This document shows, in pieces, positions 46,571-57,839 of a stretch of 64,000 bases of DNA. Each line of letters starts with the position of its first letter. Positions within the stretch are counted from its first letter, which is position 1. Below the pieces are notes generated by a model. The model was not told the DNA's origin and made no database searches. It worked only from the letters and a program-made list of their open reading frames with translations. Position numbers and translations under genes: made by a program. The stretch is from Aplysia californica (Eukaryota > Mollusca > Gastropoda > Aplysiida > Aplysiidae). Location: NCBI RefSeq assembly GCF_000002075.1, contig NW_004797609.1, positions 224,824 to 288,823 on the forward strand, in the 5' to 3' direction.

Positions 46571-49500
46571 TATTCTTTTTATCACATCCACAATATTTTC
46601 TAGCCCATCCCCAGTAATTTTTAGCTCATTCCTAATATTTCCTAGCACATCCTTAATAATTTATTTTTCCTCCTTAATATTTCATACCTCTTTCCCAGTA
46701 TTTTTTAGCTCATTTGTATTATTATTTAGCAAATCGCCAATATTTTCTACTTAATCCCTAATATTTTATAAATTTCCGAATATATTTTCTTGCTCATCCC
46801 CAGTATTTTTTAGCTCTTCCTCAATAAATTTTAGCTTATCAGCAATATTTCAAAGACTTTGTTATCTCATCCATCCACTGATTTATCTTATCACCAATAT
46901 TTTTATATCCTTAATATTTCCAAGATCATTCCCAATATTTTTTTTTATCACATCCACAATATTCTCTAGCCTATCCACAGTATTTTCTAACCATCCATAA
47001 TATTTTATCGCTCATTCCTAATAATTTGTAGTTCTCCCTTAATATTTTGTACCTCTTTCCCAGTATTTTCTAGCTCATCCGGGGGTTTTTTTGGTGTTCT
47101 TTTAAAATGTCATCCCGGTATTTTTTATTGCATGCCTAATATTTTCTAGATTATCCCAATATATTTCCAGGCTCATCCCCAGTATTTTCTAGCTCATCAG
47201 CAATATTTCCAAGACTTTTATACCTCATCCACAATTTTTTTTAAAAATCTTATCCCCAATAATTTTGTTATATCCTTAACATTTCCAAGATCATCACCAA
47301 TAATATTATTTTTATCCCTTCCACAATATTTTCTAGCATATCCCCAATACTTTCTAGCTAATCCATGATAGTTTCTCGCTCATCCGTAATAATTTCTAGT
47401 TCCTCCTTAATACTTTTTACCTCATTCCCAGTATTTTTTTAGCTCATTGGTAATATTTTCTAGCTCATCCATAGTATTTTTTAGCTCATCCCTAATATTT
47501 TCTGGCTCATCCCCAGTGTTTTCTAGCTCTTTTCTAATATTTTTAGCTCAATCCCAGTATTTTCTAGCTTATCCGTATTATTTTTCAGCTCATCCCCAGT
47601 AATTTCTACTTCATTCCTAATATTTTCTAGCTGATACAAATATATTTTTTATCTCATCCACAATAATTTTTAGCTCATCAGCAATATTTCAAAGACTTTT
47701 GTATCTCATCCACACCATTTTTTATCTTATCCACAGTATTTTTAGATCATTAATATTTCCACAATATGTTTTTTTTTAAAATACACTCACAATATTCTCT
47801 AGCCCACCCACAGTATTTTCTATCAATCCGTAATATTTTCTCGCTCATTCCTAATAATTTGTAATTCCTAAATAATATTTCGTACCTCATTCCCAGTGTT
47901 TTTCATCTCATCCATATTGTTTATTAGCTAATCCCCAGTATTTTCTTCTTCATGCCTAATATTTTCTAGTTTTTCCGAATATATTTTCTAGCTCATCCCC
48001 AGTTTTTTTTATAGCTCATCCTCAATAATATTTTGCTCATCAGCCATATTTCAAAGACTTGTATATTTCATCCACGCACATTTTTTTCCATCTTATCCCC
48101 AGTATTTTTAGATCCTTAACATTTCCAAGATCATCCCCAATATTTTTTTTTATCATATCCACAATATTTTCTAGCCAATCCATAATAATTTCTAGATCAT
48201 CCCTAATAATTTCTGGTTTCTCCCCAATATTTATTACCCTCTTCCCAGTATATTCTAGCTCATCCCTTATATTTCCTAGCTCACCCCTAGTACTTTCTAT
48301 CTCATCCTCCGTATTTTCTAGCTCATCGGTAATATTTCCTAGCCCATTCACAGTATTTATTTTAGCTAATCCCTAATATTTTCTGGCTCATCCACAGTAT
48401 TTTTAGCTCATCTCTAATATTTTTAGCACATTCCCAATATTTTCTAGCTAATCCGTATTATTGTTTAGCTCATCCCCAGTATTTTCTAGTCCATCTCCAG
48501 TATTTGCTAGCTCATCCCTAATATTTTCTAGCTCATCCCCAGTATTTTCTAGCTCATTCTCCAATACATTTTAGCTCATCAGCAAAATTTCAAAGACTTT
48601 TGTATCTCATCCATACCATTTTATATCGTATCTCCAATATTTCTTTAATATTTCTAAGATCATCCCCAATATCTTTTTATCACATCCCCAATATTTTCCT
48701 AGCCCATCCCCACTACTTTCTAGCTCATCCTTGATATTTCCTTGCTCATCCCTAATAATTTCTATTTCCTCCGTAATATTTTGTACCTCATTCCCAGTAT
48801 TTCCAAGCTCATCCCTCACATCCCCTGACTAGTCCCCAGTATTTTCTAACTCATCTGTAATATTTTCTAGCTCATCCACAATATTTCACAGCCTTTTCTA
48901 GCTCATCACCGGTATTTTCTAGCTAATTCCCCAATAATTTTAGCTCATCAGCAATACTTCAGACTCTTGTATCTCATCCACACAATTTTTTTTATCTTAT
49001 CCCCAACATATTTAGATCCTTAATATTTCCAATATCATCCCCAATATTTTTTTTATAACATCCACAATAATTTCATTGCCTATCCCCAGTATTTTCTAGC
49101 TCATACATAATAGTTTCTACCTCATCCCTAATAATTTCTATTTCCTCCTTAATATTTTTTACCTAATTCCCAGTATTTCCTAGCTCATCCATTACATTTC
49201 CTATCTCATTCCCAGTATTTTCTAGCGCATCCCCCGTATTTTCTAGCTCACCCCTCGTATTTTCTAGCTCATCCGTAATATTTTCTGGCTTATCCAACAA
49301 TACTTCACAGAGTTTTCTATCTCATCTCCGGTATTTTATTGCTCAACCATAATATTTTCTAGCTCATCCGCAATTTTTTTTTTTTTTTATCACATCCACA
49401 ATATTTTCTAGTCCATTGCAGTCTCATCCCTTATAATCTTTAGTTCCTCTTTAATATTTTTTACCTCCTTCTCTGTATTTTCTAGCTCATCCCTTATATT

Positions 49501-52170
49501 TCCTAGCTCATCCCCAGTATTTTCTAGCTCATCCCCCGTATTTTCTAGCTCATCTGTATATTTTCTAGCTCATCCACAATATTTCACAGACTTTTCTAGC
49601 TCATCTCCAGTGAGCTGAACTTTTATATTTTCTAGCTCAACCACAATGTTTTCTAGCTCCTCCATAATATTTTTAGCTCATCCACAATAATCACAGCTCA
49701 TCGGCATTATTTCAAAAGACTTTCGTATCTCATCCACATCATTTTTTTATCTTATCCCCAATATTTTTTTAATCTTTAACATTTCCAAGATCATCCCCTA
49801 TAATTTTTTTAAATCACATCCACAATATTTTTTAGCCCATCCCCAGTACTTTCTAGCTATCCCTAATAATTTCTAATTTCTCCTTAGTATTTTGTACCTC
49901 GTTCCCAGTATTTCCTAGCACATCCATTACATTTCTTAGCTCATCCCCAGTATTTTATAGCTTATCCGCAATATTTTCTGGCTCATCCACAATAGTTCAC
50001 AGACTTTTCTATCTCATCTCCAGTATTTATAACCCAACCTTTATATTTTCTAGCTCATTTGTAATATTTTTAGCTCATCCGTAGTATTTTTTAGTTCATC
50101 CCTAATATTTTCTAGCTCATACCTTGTATTTTTTTTTAGCTCATCCATAATATTTTCTAGGTCATTCCCATTTTTTCTAGGTCATCCGCGTAATAATTTT
50201 TAGTTCATCCTTACTATTTTGTAACTTATTCCCAGTATTTTTAATTTTTTTTTTTTTTTTTGGGGGGGGGGGGGCTCATCCTTTATGTTTCCTATCCCAT
50301 CTAGCTTATCTTTAATACTTTCTCGCTCATACACAGTGTTTTTAGCTCATCCCTAATATATTCTGGCTCATCCCCAGTATTTTCTACCTCATCCTCAATA
50401 ATTATTAGCTCATCAGCAATATTTCAAAGACTTTTATATCTCGTCCACACCATTTTTAAAAATCGTATTCCCAATATTTTTAAATCCTTCATAATTCCAG
50501 GATCATCCACAATATTTGTTTTATCACGTCCACAATATTTTTTAGCCCAACCCCTTTTTTTCCCTTGCTCATCCCTAACATTTTCTAGCTTATCCCTAAT
50601 AATTTCCTCCTTAATATTTTCAATTTTGTATCTCATTCCGAGACTTTTCTTACTCATCACCAGTATTTTATAGCTCAACCTTAATATTTTCTAGCTCTTT
50701 CTCCGTATTTTTTTTTAGCTCATCCGTAATCTTTTCTAGCTCATCCACAATATTTTTCCGACTTTTCTAGGTTATCTCCAGTATTTTTATAACTCAACCT
50801 TAATTTTTTTTTTTTTAGCTCATTCGCATTTTATTTCAGCTGATCCCTAATAGTAACATTCTCTAGCTCATATCCAATATTTTCTAACTCTTCCATAATA
50901 TTTTCTAGGCCATTCCCAGTTTTTTCTAAGTCATCCGTAACATATCTTAGCTCATCCCCAGTATTTTCTACTCAATCCATAACATGTTTTAGCTCATCCT
51001 CAGTATTTTCTATCTCACCCCTAATAATTTTTAGCTCATCAGCAATATTTATAAAACTTTTGTATCTCATTCACGTAATTTTTAATCTTATCCCCAATAT
51101 TTTTTAGATCCTTAATATTTCCAAGACCATCCCCAATATTTTATTAATCACATCACCAATATTTTCTTGCCCATCCCCATTATTTCCTACTTCATTCATA
51201 ATAGTTTCTAGCTCATCCCTAATAATTTTTAGTTCCTCCTTAATATTTTGTACCTCATTCCTAGACTAGTATATTTTCTAGCTCTTCCCCCTTATTTTTA
51301 GCCCACTCCAGTATTTTCCAGCTCATCCGTGTTATTTTTTTTTTAGCTCATCTCCGATATTTTCTACTTCATGCCTAATAATTTCTAGATTATCCGAATA
51401 TATTTTCTAGCCCATCCCCAGTATTTTCTAGCTCATCCTCAATAATTCTTAGCTGACCAGCAATTTTTCAAAGACTTTTATCTCATCCACACCAATTTTT
51501 ATCGTATCCCCAATATTTTTTCAACTTTAATATTTCCAGTATTTTCTAGCTCATATCCATTATTTTTAACTAATTCCCGGTATTTTCTAGTTCATCCGTA
51601 CTATGTTTAGCTCATCCCAGGTAGTTTCTACTTCAGGCCTAATATTTTCTACCTGATCCGAATATATTTCTGAGCTCATCCTCAATAATTTTTTGCTCGT
51701 CACCAACATTTCAAAGACTTTTATATTTCATCCACACATTTTAAAAAAATCTGATCCCCAATATCTTAAGATCCTTAATATTTCCAATATCATCCCCAAT
51801 ATTTTTTTTTTATCACATCCACAATATCTTCTAGCCCATCCCCAGTATTTTCTAGCTAGTCCATAATAGTAATAGTTTCTAGCTCATCCCTAATAATTTC
51901 TTTTTCCTCCTTAATATTTTGTACCTCATTCCCAATATTTTCTAGCTCATCCCCCTTATTTCCTAGCTCATCGGTAATAATATTTTCTAGCCCATCCACA
52001 GTATTTTTTTTTAGCTCATCCCGAATATTTTCTGGCTCATTCCCACTATTTTTTTTAGCTCATCTCTAATATTTTAAGATTTTAAAGCTCATTCCCAGTA
52101 TGTTTCAGCTCATCTTTAATTTAATGTTTTTAGCTCCTCCCCAGTATTTTCTCTCTCTCTCTTGCCCTTT

Positions 52171-52525
52171 TTAACTCCCAGTGGAGCACAGGCCATCAAC
52201 AACATTATTCCAGTTCCAGCGAAGCCTGTCCTGAGCATCCTTTTCTATCTGTTTCCATGATGTCCCCGCTTTTTCAATTTTCGCTGATACTGATACCGCT
52301 CGCCTCCATGTCATCTTTGGTCTTTCCTTCTTACGCTTTCCTTGTGGGTTCCACATAAGGCCTGCCTGATGATGCTTGTCGGGAGTCTCCTCAGGGTGTG
52401 TCCAATCCATTTCCATTTCTTCACCTGAATATCTTCCTCTACTGGCCTTTGGCTTGTTCTCTCCCACAGTTGAGCATTCGTGACTCTATCGTACCACTTG
52501 ATCCCCACTATCCTTCGTAGGCATC
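52171..52525 (-). mobile_element. LINE 3' end (reverse transcriptase C-terminus) in the satellite
   Basis: The minus strand reads RIVGIKWYDRVTNAQLWERT and KKWKWIGHTLRR. After a frame change near 52350-52365 it reads WNPQGKRKKERPKMTWRRA and DGLCSTGS with a stop at 52171-52173. This C-terminal signature is common in invertebrate non-LTR elements; I do not assign a clade. CCAGTATTTTC or a near match borders both sides, but this is also a satellite word. Confidence 0.8.
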
Positions 52526-53210
52526 CAGTATTTTTCTACTGCATCCCTACTATTTTCTAGCTTATCCGAATATATTTTCTAGCTCCTCCCCAGTATTTTT
52601 CTAGCTCATCAGCAATATTTCAAAGACTTTTATATCTCATCCACATCATTTTTTTTTTTTGGGGGGGGGGTCTTATCCTCAATATTTTTAGTTTTAGATC
52701 CTTAGTATTTCCAAGGTCATCCCCAATAATTTTTTTTATCACATCTACAATATTTTCTAGCTCATCCCTAAATAATTTTTAGTTCCTCCTCATTATTTTG
52801 TACCTCATTTCCAGTATTTTTTAGCTCATCCCTATTTCCTGGAGTAATATATATTCTAGCTCATCCACAATATTTTACAGACTTTTCTAGCTCATCCGTA
52901 ATATTTTCTAGTTCATCCGTAGTTATTATTTTTAGCTGAAGTCTAATATTTTCTCGCTCACCCCCGGTATTTTCTAGTCCGTCCACAATATTTTCTAGAT
53001 CTAGGTCATTCCCAGTATTTTAAAGGTCATCCGTAACATATTTTAACTCATCCCCACTATATTGTACTCCATCCCTAATATTTTCTAGCTCGTCCATCTT
53101 ATTTTCTAGCTGATCCTCAGTATTTTCTATCTCACCCCTAATAATTTTTAGTTCATCAGCAATACTTCTCAGACTTTTAGTTATAGATCATCCATAATAT
53201 TTTGGGAGTG

Positions 53211-55690
53211 CTTATTTAGGCCACATATGGCCTAAATAAGGTAAGGGAGGGGGGTTTAGCTTATTTAGGCCACACATGTTCAAACTACTCTTTTCAGGCA
53301 ACTGAGTTCATTCCACTTTCATAATGGTGCACCTTTCTCATTTAGTATGGTTTTGCCTCAGTGTACAACTTATAAATCATAACCATAATGAATATTGTAA
53401 AGAACAAAGCACAAAACGCAAAGTTTTGCTCAATTCCAATGGTTTGAATGAGGGCCGGATTTTTCCTTCATGGAGGGGCAAAAGCTAGGCTACCATTTTG
53501 GCACACTTTGGTCAAGTGAAAAGGTCAAATCCTCCGAATGGACTTTCGGGTTAAATTTGGGGTATAAAAAGTGTGTATACTACGTGGCTGAGTCAAAGTT
53601 ACACTATCTTTGCCTGAGTGACACTCTCTCGTACTGTCTCGTAGTAGTACATGTAGGCTAGTAGGCCTAGTAGTAGTAGTAGCAAAGATCGTGTAGAGAA
53701 TATTTGGTAGTAGATTCTATCTAGTAGGCAGTTTAGTGAACGTGCTCGCGGCAGGGCGAATCGACCTCGATAAGCCCTGTAGACTTTTGTGATCGGCCAC
53801 GAAGCCTCGTGTTTTGATGGGTCTAGATCTAGATCTAGATCTAAACAACTCAGTGCTATTCGCACTGCCACATCCGACAGGCTTAGATCTACATCTTTTT
53901 AAAAGGAAAAGAAAGATAATAAAAATGGTTGAATTCGCATGAAAATCGATTAGGTAGAACTAGAACTATTAAAACTTGCTTCTGAAAACAAGGCAGTTTT
54001 TATACGAAGGCCATTTTTATAACTCGATGAAATAAAAACTACTGACTGTGTACTGTGTTATTCTGTATAAAAATAAATTATGAAACTTCAGGACGTAGAT
54101 CTATTATTATTTACCAGCATCTTTTGATGCCTGAGCTGTAGAGGTTGAAGTTTTCACAACACTAATAGATCTAGTAATAGGGTTAGGTAATACGGCTTTC
54201 CGTAAAAAATGCATAGATCTACAAAAGCCGACCACTGAATCGACCGGGCGCCTCGGTCTCCCCTGCACTCTTATTCAATATTATATTTAAACAAAAATGC
54301 TAATCAATGAAAATTGCAAATTGATAATAATAGTATAGTCCTGTAGAGGATAGGTGGACTCCGGGGTCTGCATAGCGAAATACTAGGTTTTAGGATGTGG
54401 ACCCCGGAGTCACCGTAGTGAAATAAGGTTTGGTTTAAGTAAGGATTGGTACTAGGTTTTAGGACAGGTGGACCCTGGGGTCACCGCAGTGAAATAAGTA
54501 GGTTTCTTTAAAGATTGGTGGAACCCGGAGTCACCAAGGCCATAGAGGATTAAGAAGGTTTAATTAAGGATTGGTGGACCCCCGGGACACCTTGATTAAA
54601 CCTACTTATTTTACTACGGTGACCGCAGGATCCACCTATTCTAAAACCTAACTAGTGTTTCGTTAGGTAGACCCTGGGGTCCACCTTAAACCTACCTATT
54701 TCACTACGTTGACTCCAGGGTCCACCAATCCTTAAAATTAAACCTAGATCTACATGTACCTATTTCACTACGTTGACCCCAGGGTCCACCAATCCTTAAA
54801 ATTAAACCTAGATTTATCTACATGTACTTATTTCACTACATTGACCCCAGGGTCCACCAATCCTTAATTAAACCTAGATCTACTGATTTCACTACATTGA
54901 CCCCGTGGTCCTCCAATCCTTAATTAAACCTATCTACTTATAATTTCACTACTTTGACCACGGGCTCCGCCAGTCCTATTATAAAATAAACTTAGATCTA
55001 CTTATTTCATTATGTTGACCCCGGGGTCCACCGATCCTTAGTTAAACCTAGATCTACTTATTTCACTACGCTGACTCCGGGGTTCACATCCTAAAACCTA
55101 ACATTTTGTTAGGTAGACCCCGGGGTCCACCTATCCTTTTGGCTAGATAGACCCCGTAGTCCGCCTATCCACTTTCTTGATAATAACTGAAAACAATACA
55201 TGCCAGTTGTCATTTATAGTGAAGACAAATGAGGGGAAAAAAATATAATTAGGTAGACTAATTTGTCCAAAAAATTGCAAGTGCAAGTGAAGATCATAAA
55301 ATAATTTTGTTATTTTCTGGTCACCTTTCCAAGGACCTTAAATTGATTCTACATCACATGTCATGTACGATACGGCTGTGAAGGAAAATGGATGTGAAGA
55401 GTTTTAAAGAGATAATAATGTAACTTGTAAAGAAAACAATGCTTTACATTGGTTTGGTTATTTTGACTACATATGTGGCCTAAATAAGGTAAGGGAGGGG
55501 GGTTTAGCTTATTTAGGCCACAGGTGTGGCCTAAATAAGGTAAGGGAGGGGGGTTTAGCTTATTCAGGCCACAGGTGTGGCCTAAATAAGGTAAAGGAGG
55601 GGGGTTTAGCTTATTTAGGCCACCTGTGGCCCAAATAAGGTAAGGGAGGGGGGTTTAGCTTATTTAGGCCATATGTGGCCTAAATAAGGT
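53211..55690. mobile_element. Foldback-like element inserted in the satellite (about 2.48 kb)
   Basis: The left edge is a 30-bp near-palindrome with arms CTTATTTAGGCCA and TGGCCTAAATAAG. The right edge is its exact reverse complement. The arms recur around the spacer GTAAGGGAGGGGGGTTTAG, once on the left (53211-53276) and about four times on the right (55471-55690). The middle holds an AT-rich part (53280-54330) and an inverted tandem array (54340-55170). Satellite sequence lies directly on both sides. No convincing protein. Confidence 0.7.
54340..55170. repeat. Inverted tandem array (GGGGTCCACC repeats)
   Basis: The left arm (about 54350-54595) repeats GGTGGACCCCGGGGTCACC...GTGAAATAAGTAGG. 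The right arm (about 54596-55165) repeats the reverse complement, TATTTCACTACGTTGACCCC...GGGTCCACCAATCC, about ten times at 45-60 bp spacing. Long snap-back potential. Confidence 0.8.
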
Positions 55691-56013
55691 CACCCTAATA
55701 TTTTCTCTTAACCAGAATAATTTTTAGCTCATCCCCAGTATTTCTGTAGCTCAACTGTAATACTTTTTAGCTCATTCCCAGTACTTTCTAGCTAGCTAAA
55801 CCCTATTATTTTCTAGCTCATCCCCAGTATATTTGAAGCTCAACCCTAATGATATTATATAAGTGGACTCCACCGTATTTTCTAGCTCATCCTCCGTATT
55901 TTGTATCTCACCTCTAATAATTTTTTAGCTCATCAGCAATATTTCAAAGACTTTTGATCTCATTCACACCATTTTTCATCTCCTCATCCCCAATAATACT
56001 TTTAGATCTTTAA
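55691..56013. repeat. Satellite, 21-bp unit, right block
   Basis: Continues the same unit (TTTTTAGCTCATCCCCAG, TTTCTAGCTCATCC, AATATTTCAAAGACTTTT) after the foldback-like insert, and fades out near 56013. The two blocks were presumably one array before the insertion. Confidence 0.9.
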
Positions 56014-56734
56014 AATTAAATGTCTTTTCGTGTATAGTTAGTTAATGTATGGTTGTGAAAGTTCTTTATACTACTATACGTTGAACTGGTTTTTCTTGTT
56101 TCTGTTGAATGAATTGATTTATGTGATTGGTGTAAAGCGCTCATACAAGTACACATGTATTAGTATGGGATAGAGCGCTATATTAATAAATGCAATCTAT
56201 TAATAATTATTACATGTAGATCTAGTTGTAAAGCGCATAGAGCATGCGCTTTAGCATGGATATGCGCTATATAAATGCAATCATTATTACATGTACCATT
56301 ATGAATTACAGGCATCGAGCAAGTAATGCATAATGTATTCGACTTTCTCAACCAAAAATAGTTTGGCTTCAAATGATGAGAAGCATTTTCGTTTCTTTAC
56401 TGAAGAGCTGGAAATGGAAAATTCAAGGAAAATACACTGAACCCTACATTTAACCAAGCACTCGCTGTGCAAAAGGGCCGATTCGTTCAAATGCACACTT
56501 ACGTAAAGTTTGCCGAACAAGTTGTGTTGCTGTGTAGAGAGCCTAGCCTACGGCAAAGTTTGATTCCAGTCCAGCCCACAATAATTCATTACATGTACGT
56601 GACAGATCTCTAGATCTACGAGTATGGGTCAAGATTAGCCTACAGACGTTCCTTACCACTGCCACATCTAACTACCATCACTTCAGAAATGCTCGCTCAC
56701 CCCCACCCACCCAGGGCAGTGGTACTCACAGAAG
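56014..56734. other. Stretch after the satellite with SINE 3' scraps
   Basis: Two fragments of the GCGCATAGAGC / GCGCTATATAAATGC repeat at 56113-56290 (spaced about 80 bp). The remainder shows no gene. Confidence 0.5.
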
Positions 56735-57246
56735 TGTCTTTAGTTTTAGGCCATTCCCAGAGTGGAGATTTTTTTTTTTGGGGGGGGGGGGGTGTAAGAC
56801 TTAAGAGTAAGAGTTTTACGGCACTTGCAACACAATAAGGTCATAAGTGCCGAAGATAGATGTTTGATAGGAAAGGAGTAAACCACTCCAGAGCACCCGC
56901 CAACCACCCACACGGGATACTAACATGTTCTTATGCACAGTAGAATTGTAAATGGCCTGACTGATTTATTAATGTCATGCTCATACTGTGCCGGAACAAC
57001 ATAGGGGGAACTGCTGCTTTTTCTTTCCTCTACTTCTTTTGTATGTATTGTATGTCACTCTGTTGTGGACTACGGTACTATTTCCAGGGTGCCTTGATAG
57101 TCGTAGCAGACTATGTGCTGTTGAGGCTAAAGAGAAGAGCAGGGAAAACCCGATTCCCTGTTTGGACTTCTCTGTTGACATCCACCCCTTGGCGCTCATA
57201 TGAACTTAAGCAGTTGCGAGCGCCGTAAAACCTTACCAACACTAAA
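56735..57246 (+). mobile_element. Body B SINE-like element interrupted by a family A copy
   Basis: B head (TTAGGCCATTCCCAGAG, G run) at 56735-56800. An inverted A copy of about 105 bp, type b tail, lies at about 56812-56917. The rest of B (GTAGAATTGTAAATGG, GGGTGCCTTGATAGTCG) runs to the tail hairpin GGCGCTC...GAGCGCC at 57192-57225. Confidence 0.68.
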
Positions 57247-57645
57247 GAGATGCTCAGGTTACTAGTAACCTGAGGTTACTGTACTGCAAGAGCAATGACC
57301 ATTTCCTTTTTGGACGTATGCAACCTCTTCTTTGCCAGGTGCTGTCCCCCAAAACTGTCACGGCTTCTTCTACCTCTTCAATTAACTTTTCTCTCAGTTT
57401 TAATATATAGCCGAAAGCGCAGAGGGTTTAATTTTTATACTTGACACCAGCTCTTACACTGACCAACACGGTGTTAGATCCCCCATTAATCCAAAAATTT
57501 GCCTTGAGTATTCATGATCCAGCAGACAGGTTGAAATAAAATATCCCCAAACTAGAGATCAACTTTTGTGAACCAACCACACCTCCACAAACAGCATCAG
57601 AATAACGGACAAAAACCAACATCAAAATCACATACACAGGGAAAG

Positions 57646-57823
57646 TTTTAATTTAGTTTTAGGAAGAGTTTTACGGCACTTGCAATACAACATGTAATAT
57701 AAGTGCCGAAGATTAGAGGAGTTACAAGAGAGTAACAAACATAAAAAAAGGAGAGATAAGGACGATAGATGTTTGATAGGAAAGAAGGCGCAAACCACAC
57801 CAGAGCACCTGCCAACCACCCAC
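57646..57823 (-). mobile_element. Family A SINE-like element, full length, minus strand
   Basis: ACACAGGGAAAG is repeated at 57634-57645 and 57824-57835. Type b tail (CGGCACTT/AAGTGCCG when read on the minus strand). It lies downstream of eIF4A. Confidence 0.88.
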
Positions 57824-57839
57824 ACACAGGGAAAGAGAA

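Larger units (their letters stand above)
34575..53210. repeat. Giant satellite, 21-bp unit, left block (about 18.6 kb)
   Basis: Tandem 21-bp units of the type TTTTCTAGCTCATCCC plus five bases (CAGTA, TAATA, CAATA), roughly 850 copies, moderately diverged. Longer words recur every 360-480 bp (e.g. AATATTTCAAAGACTTTT at 35128, 35523, 35888, 36192, 36553, 37009). This shows a higher-order arrangement. On the minus strand one frame reads as heptads such as ELENIRDELENTGDE; it is broken in every stretch, the longest open run being about 103 codons (48040-48351). A MITE and a LINE end interrupt it. Confidence 0.95.

Noticed and set aside
53599-53871. A 90-codon minus-strand frame inside the foldback-like element
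   Set aside because: Includes an (Asp-Leu)n run from a GATCTA repeat and no known domain. Considered chance.
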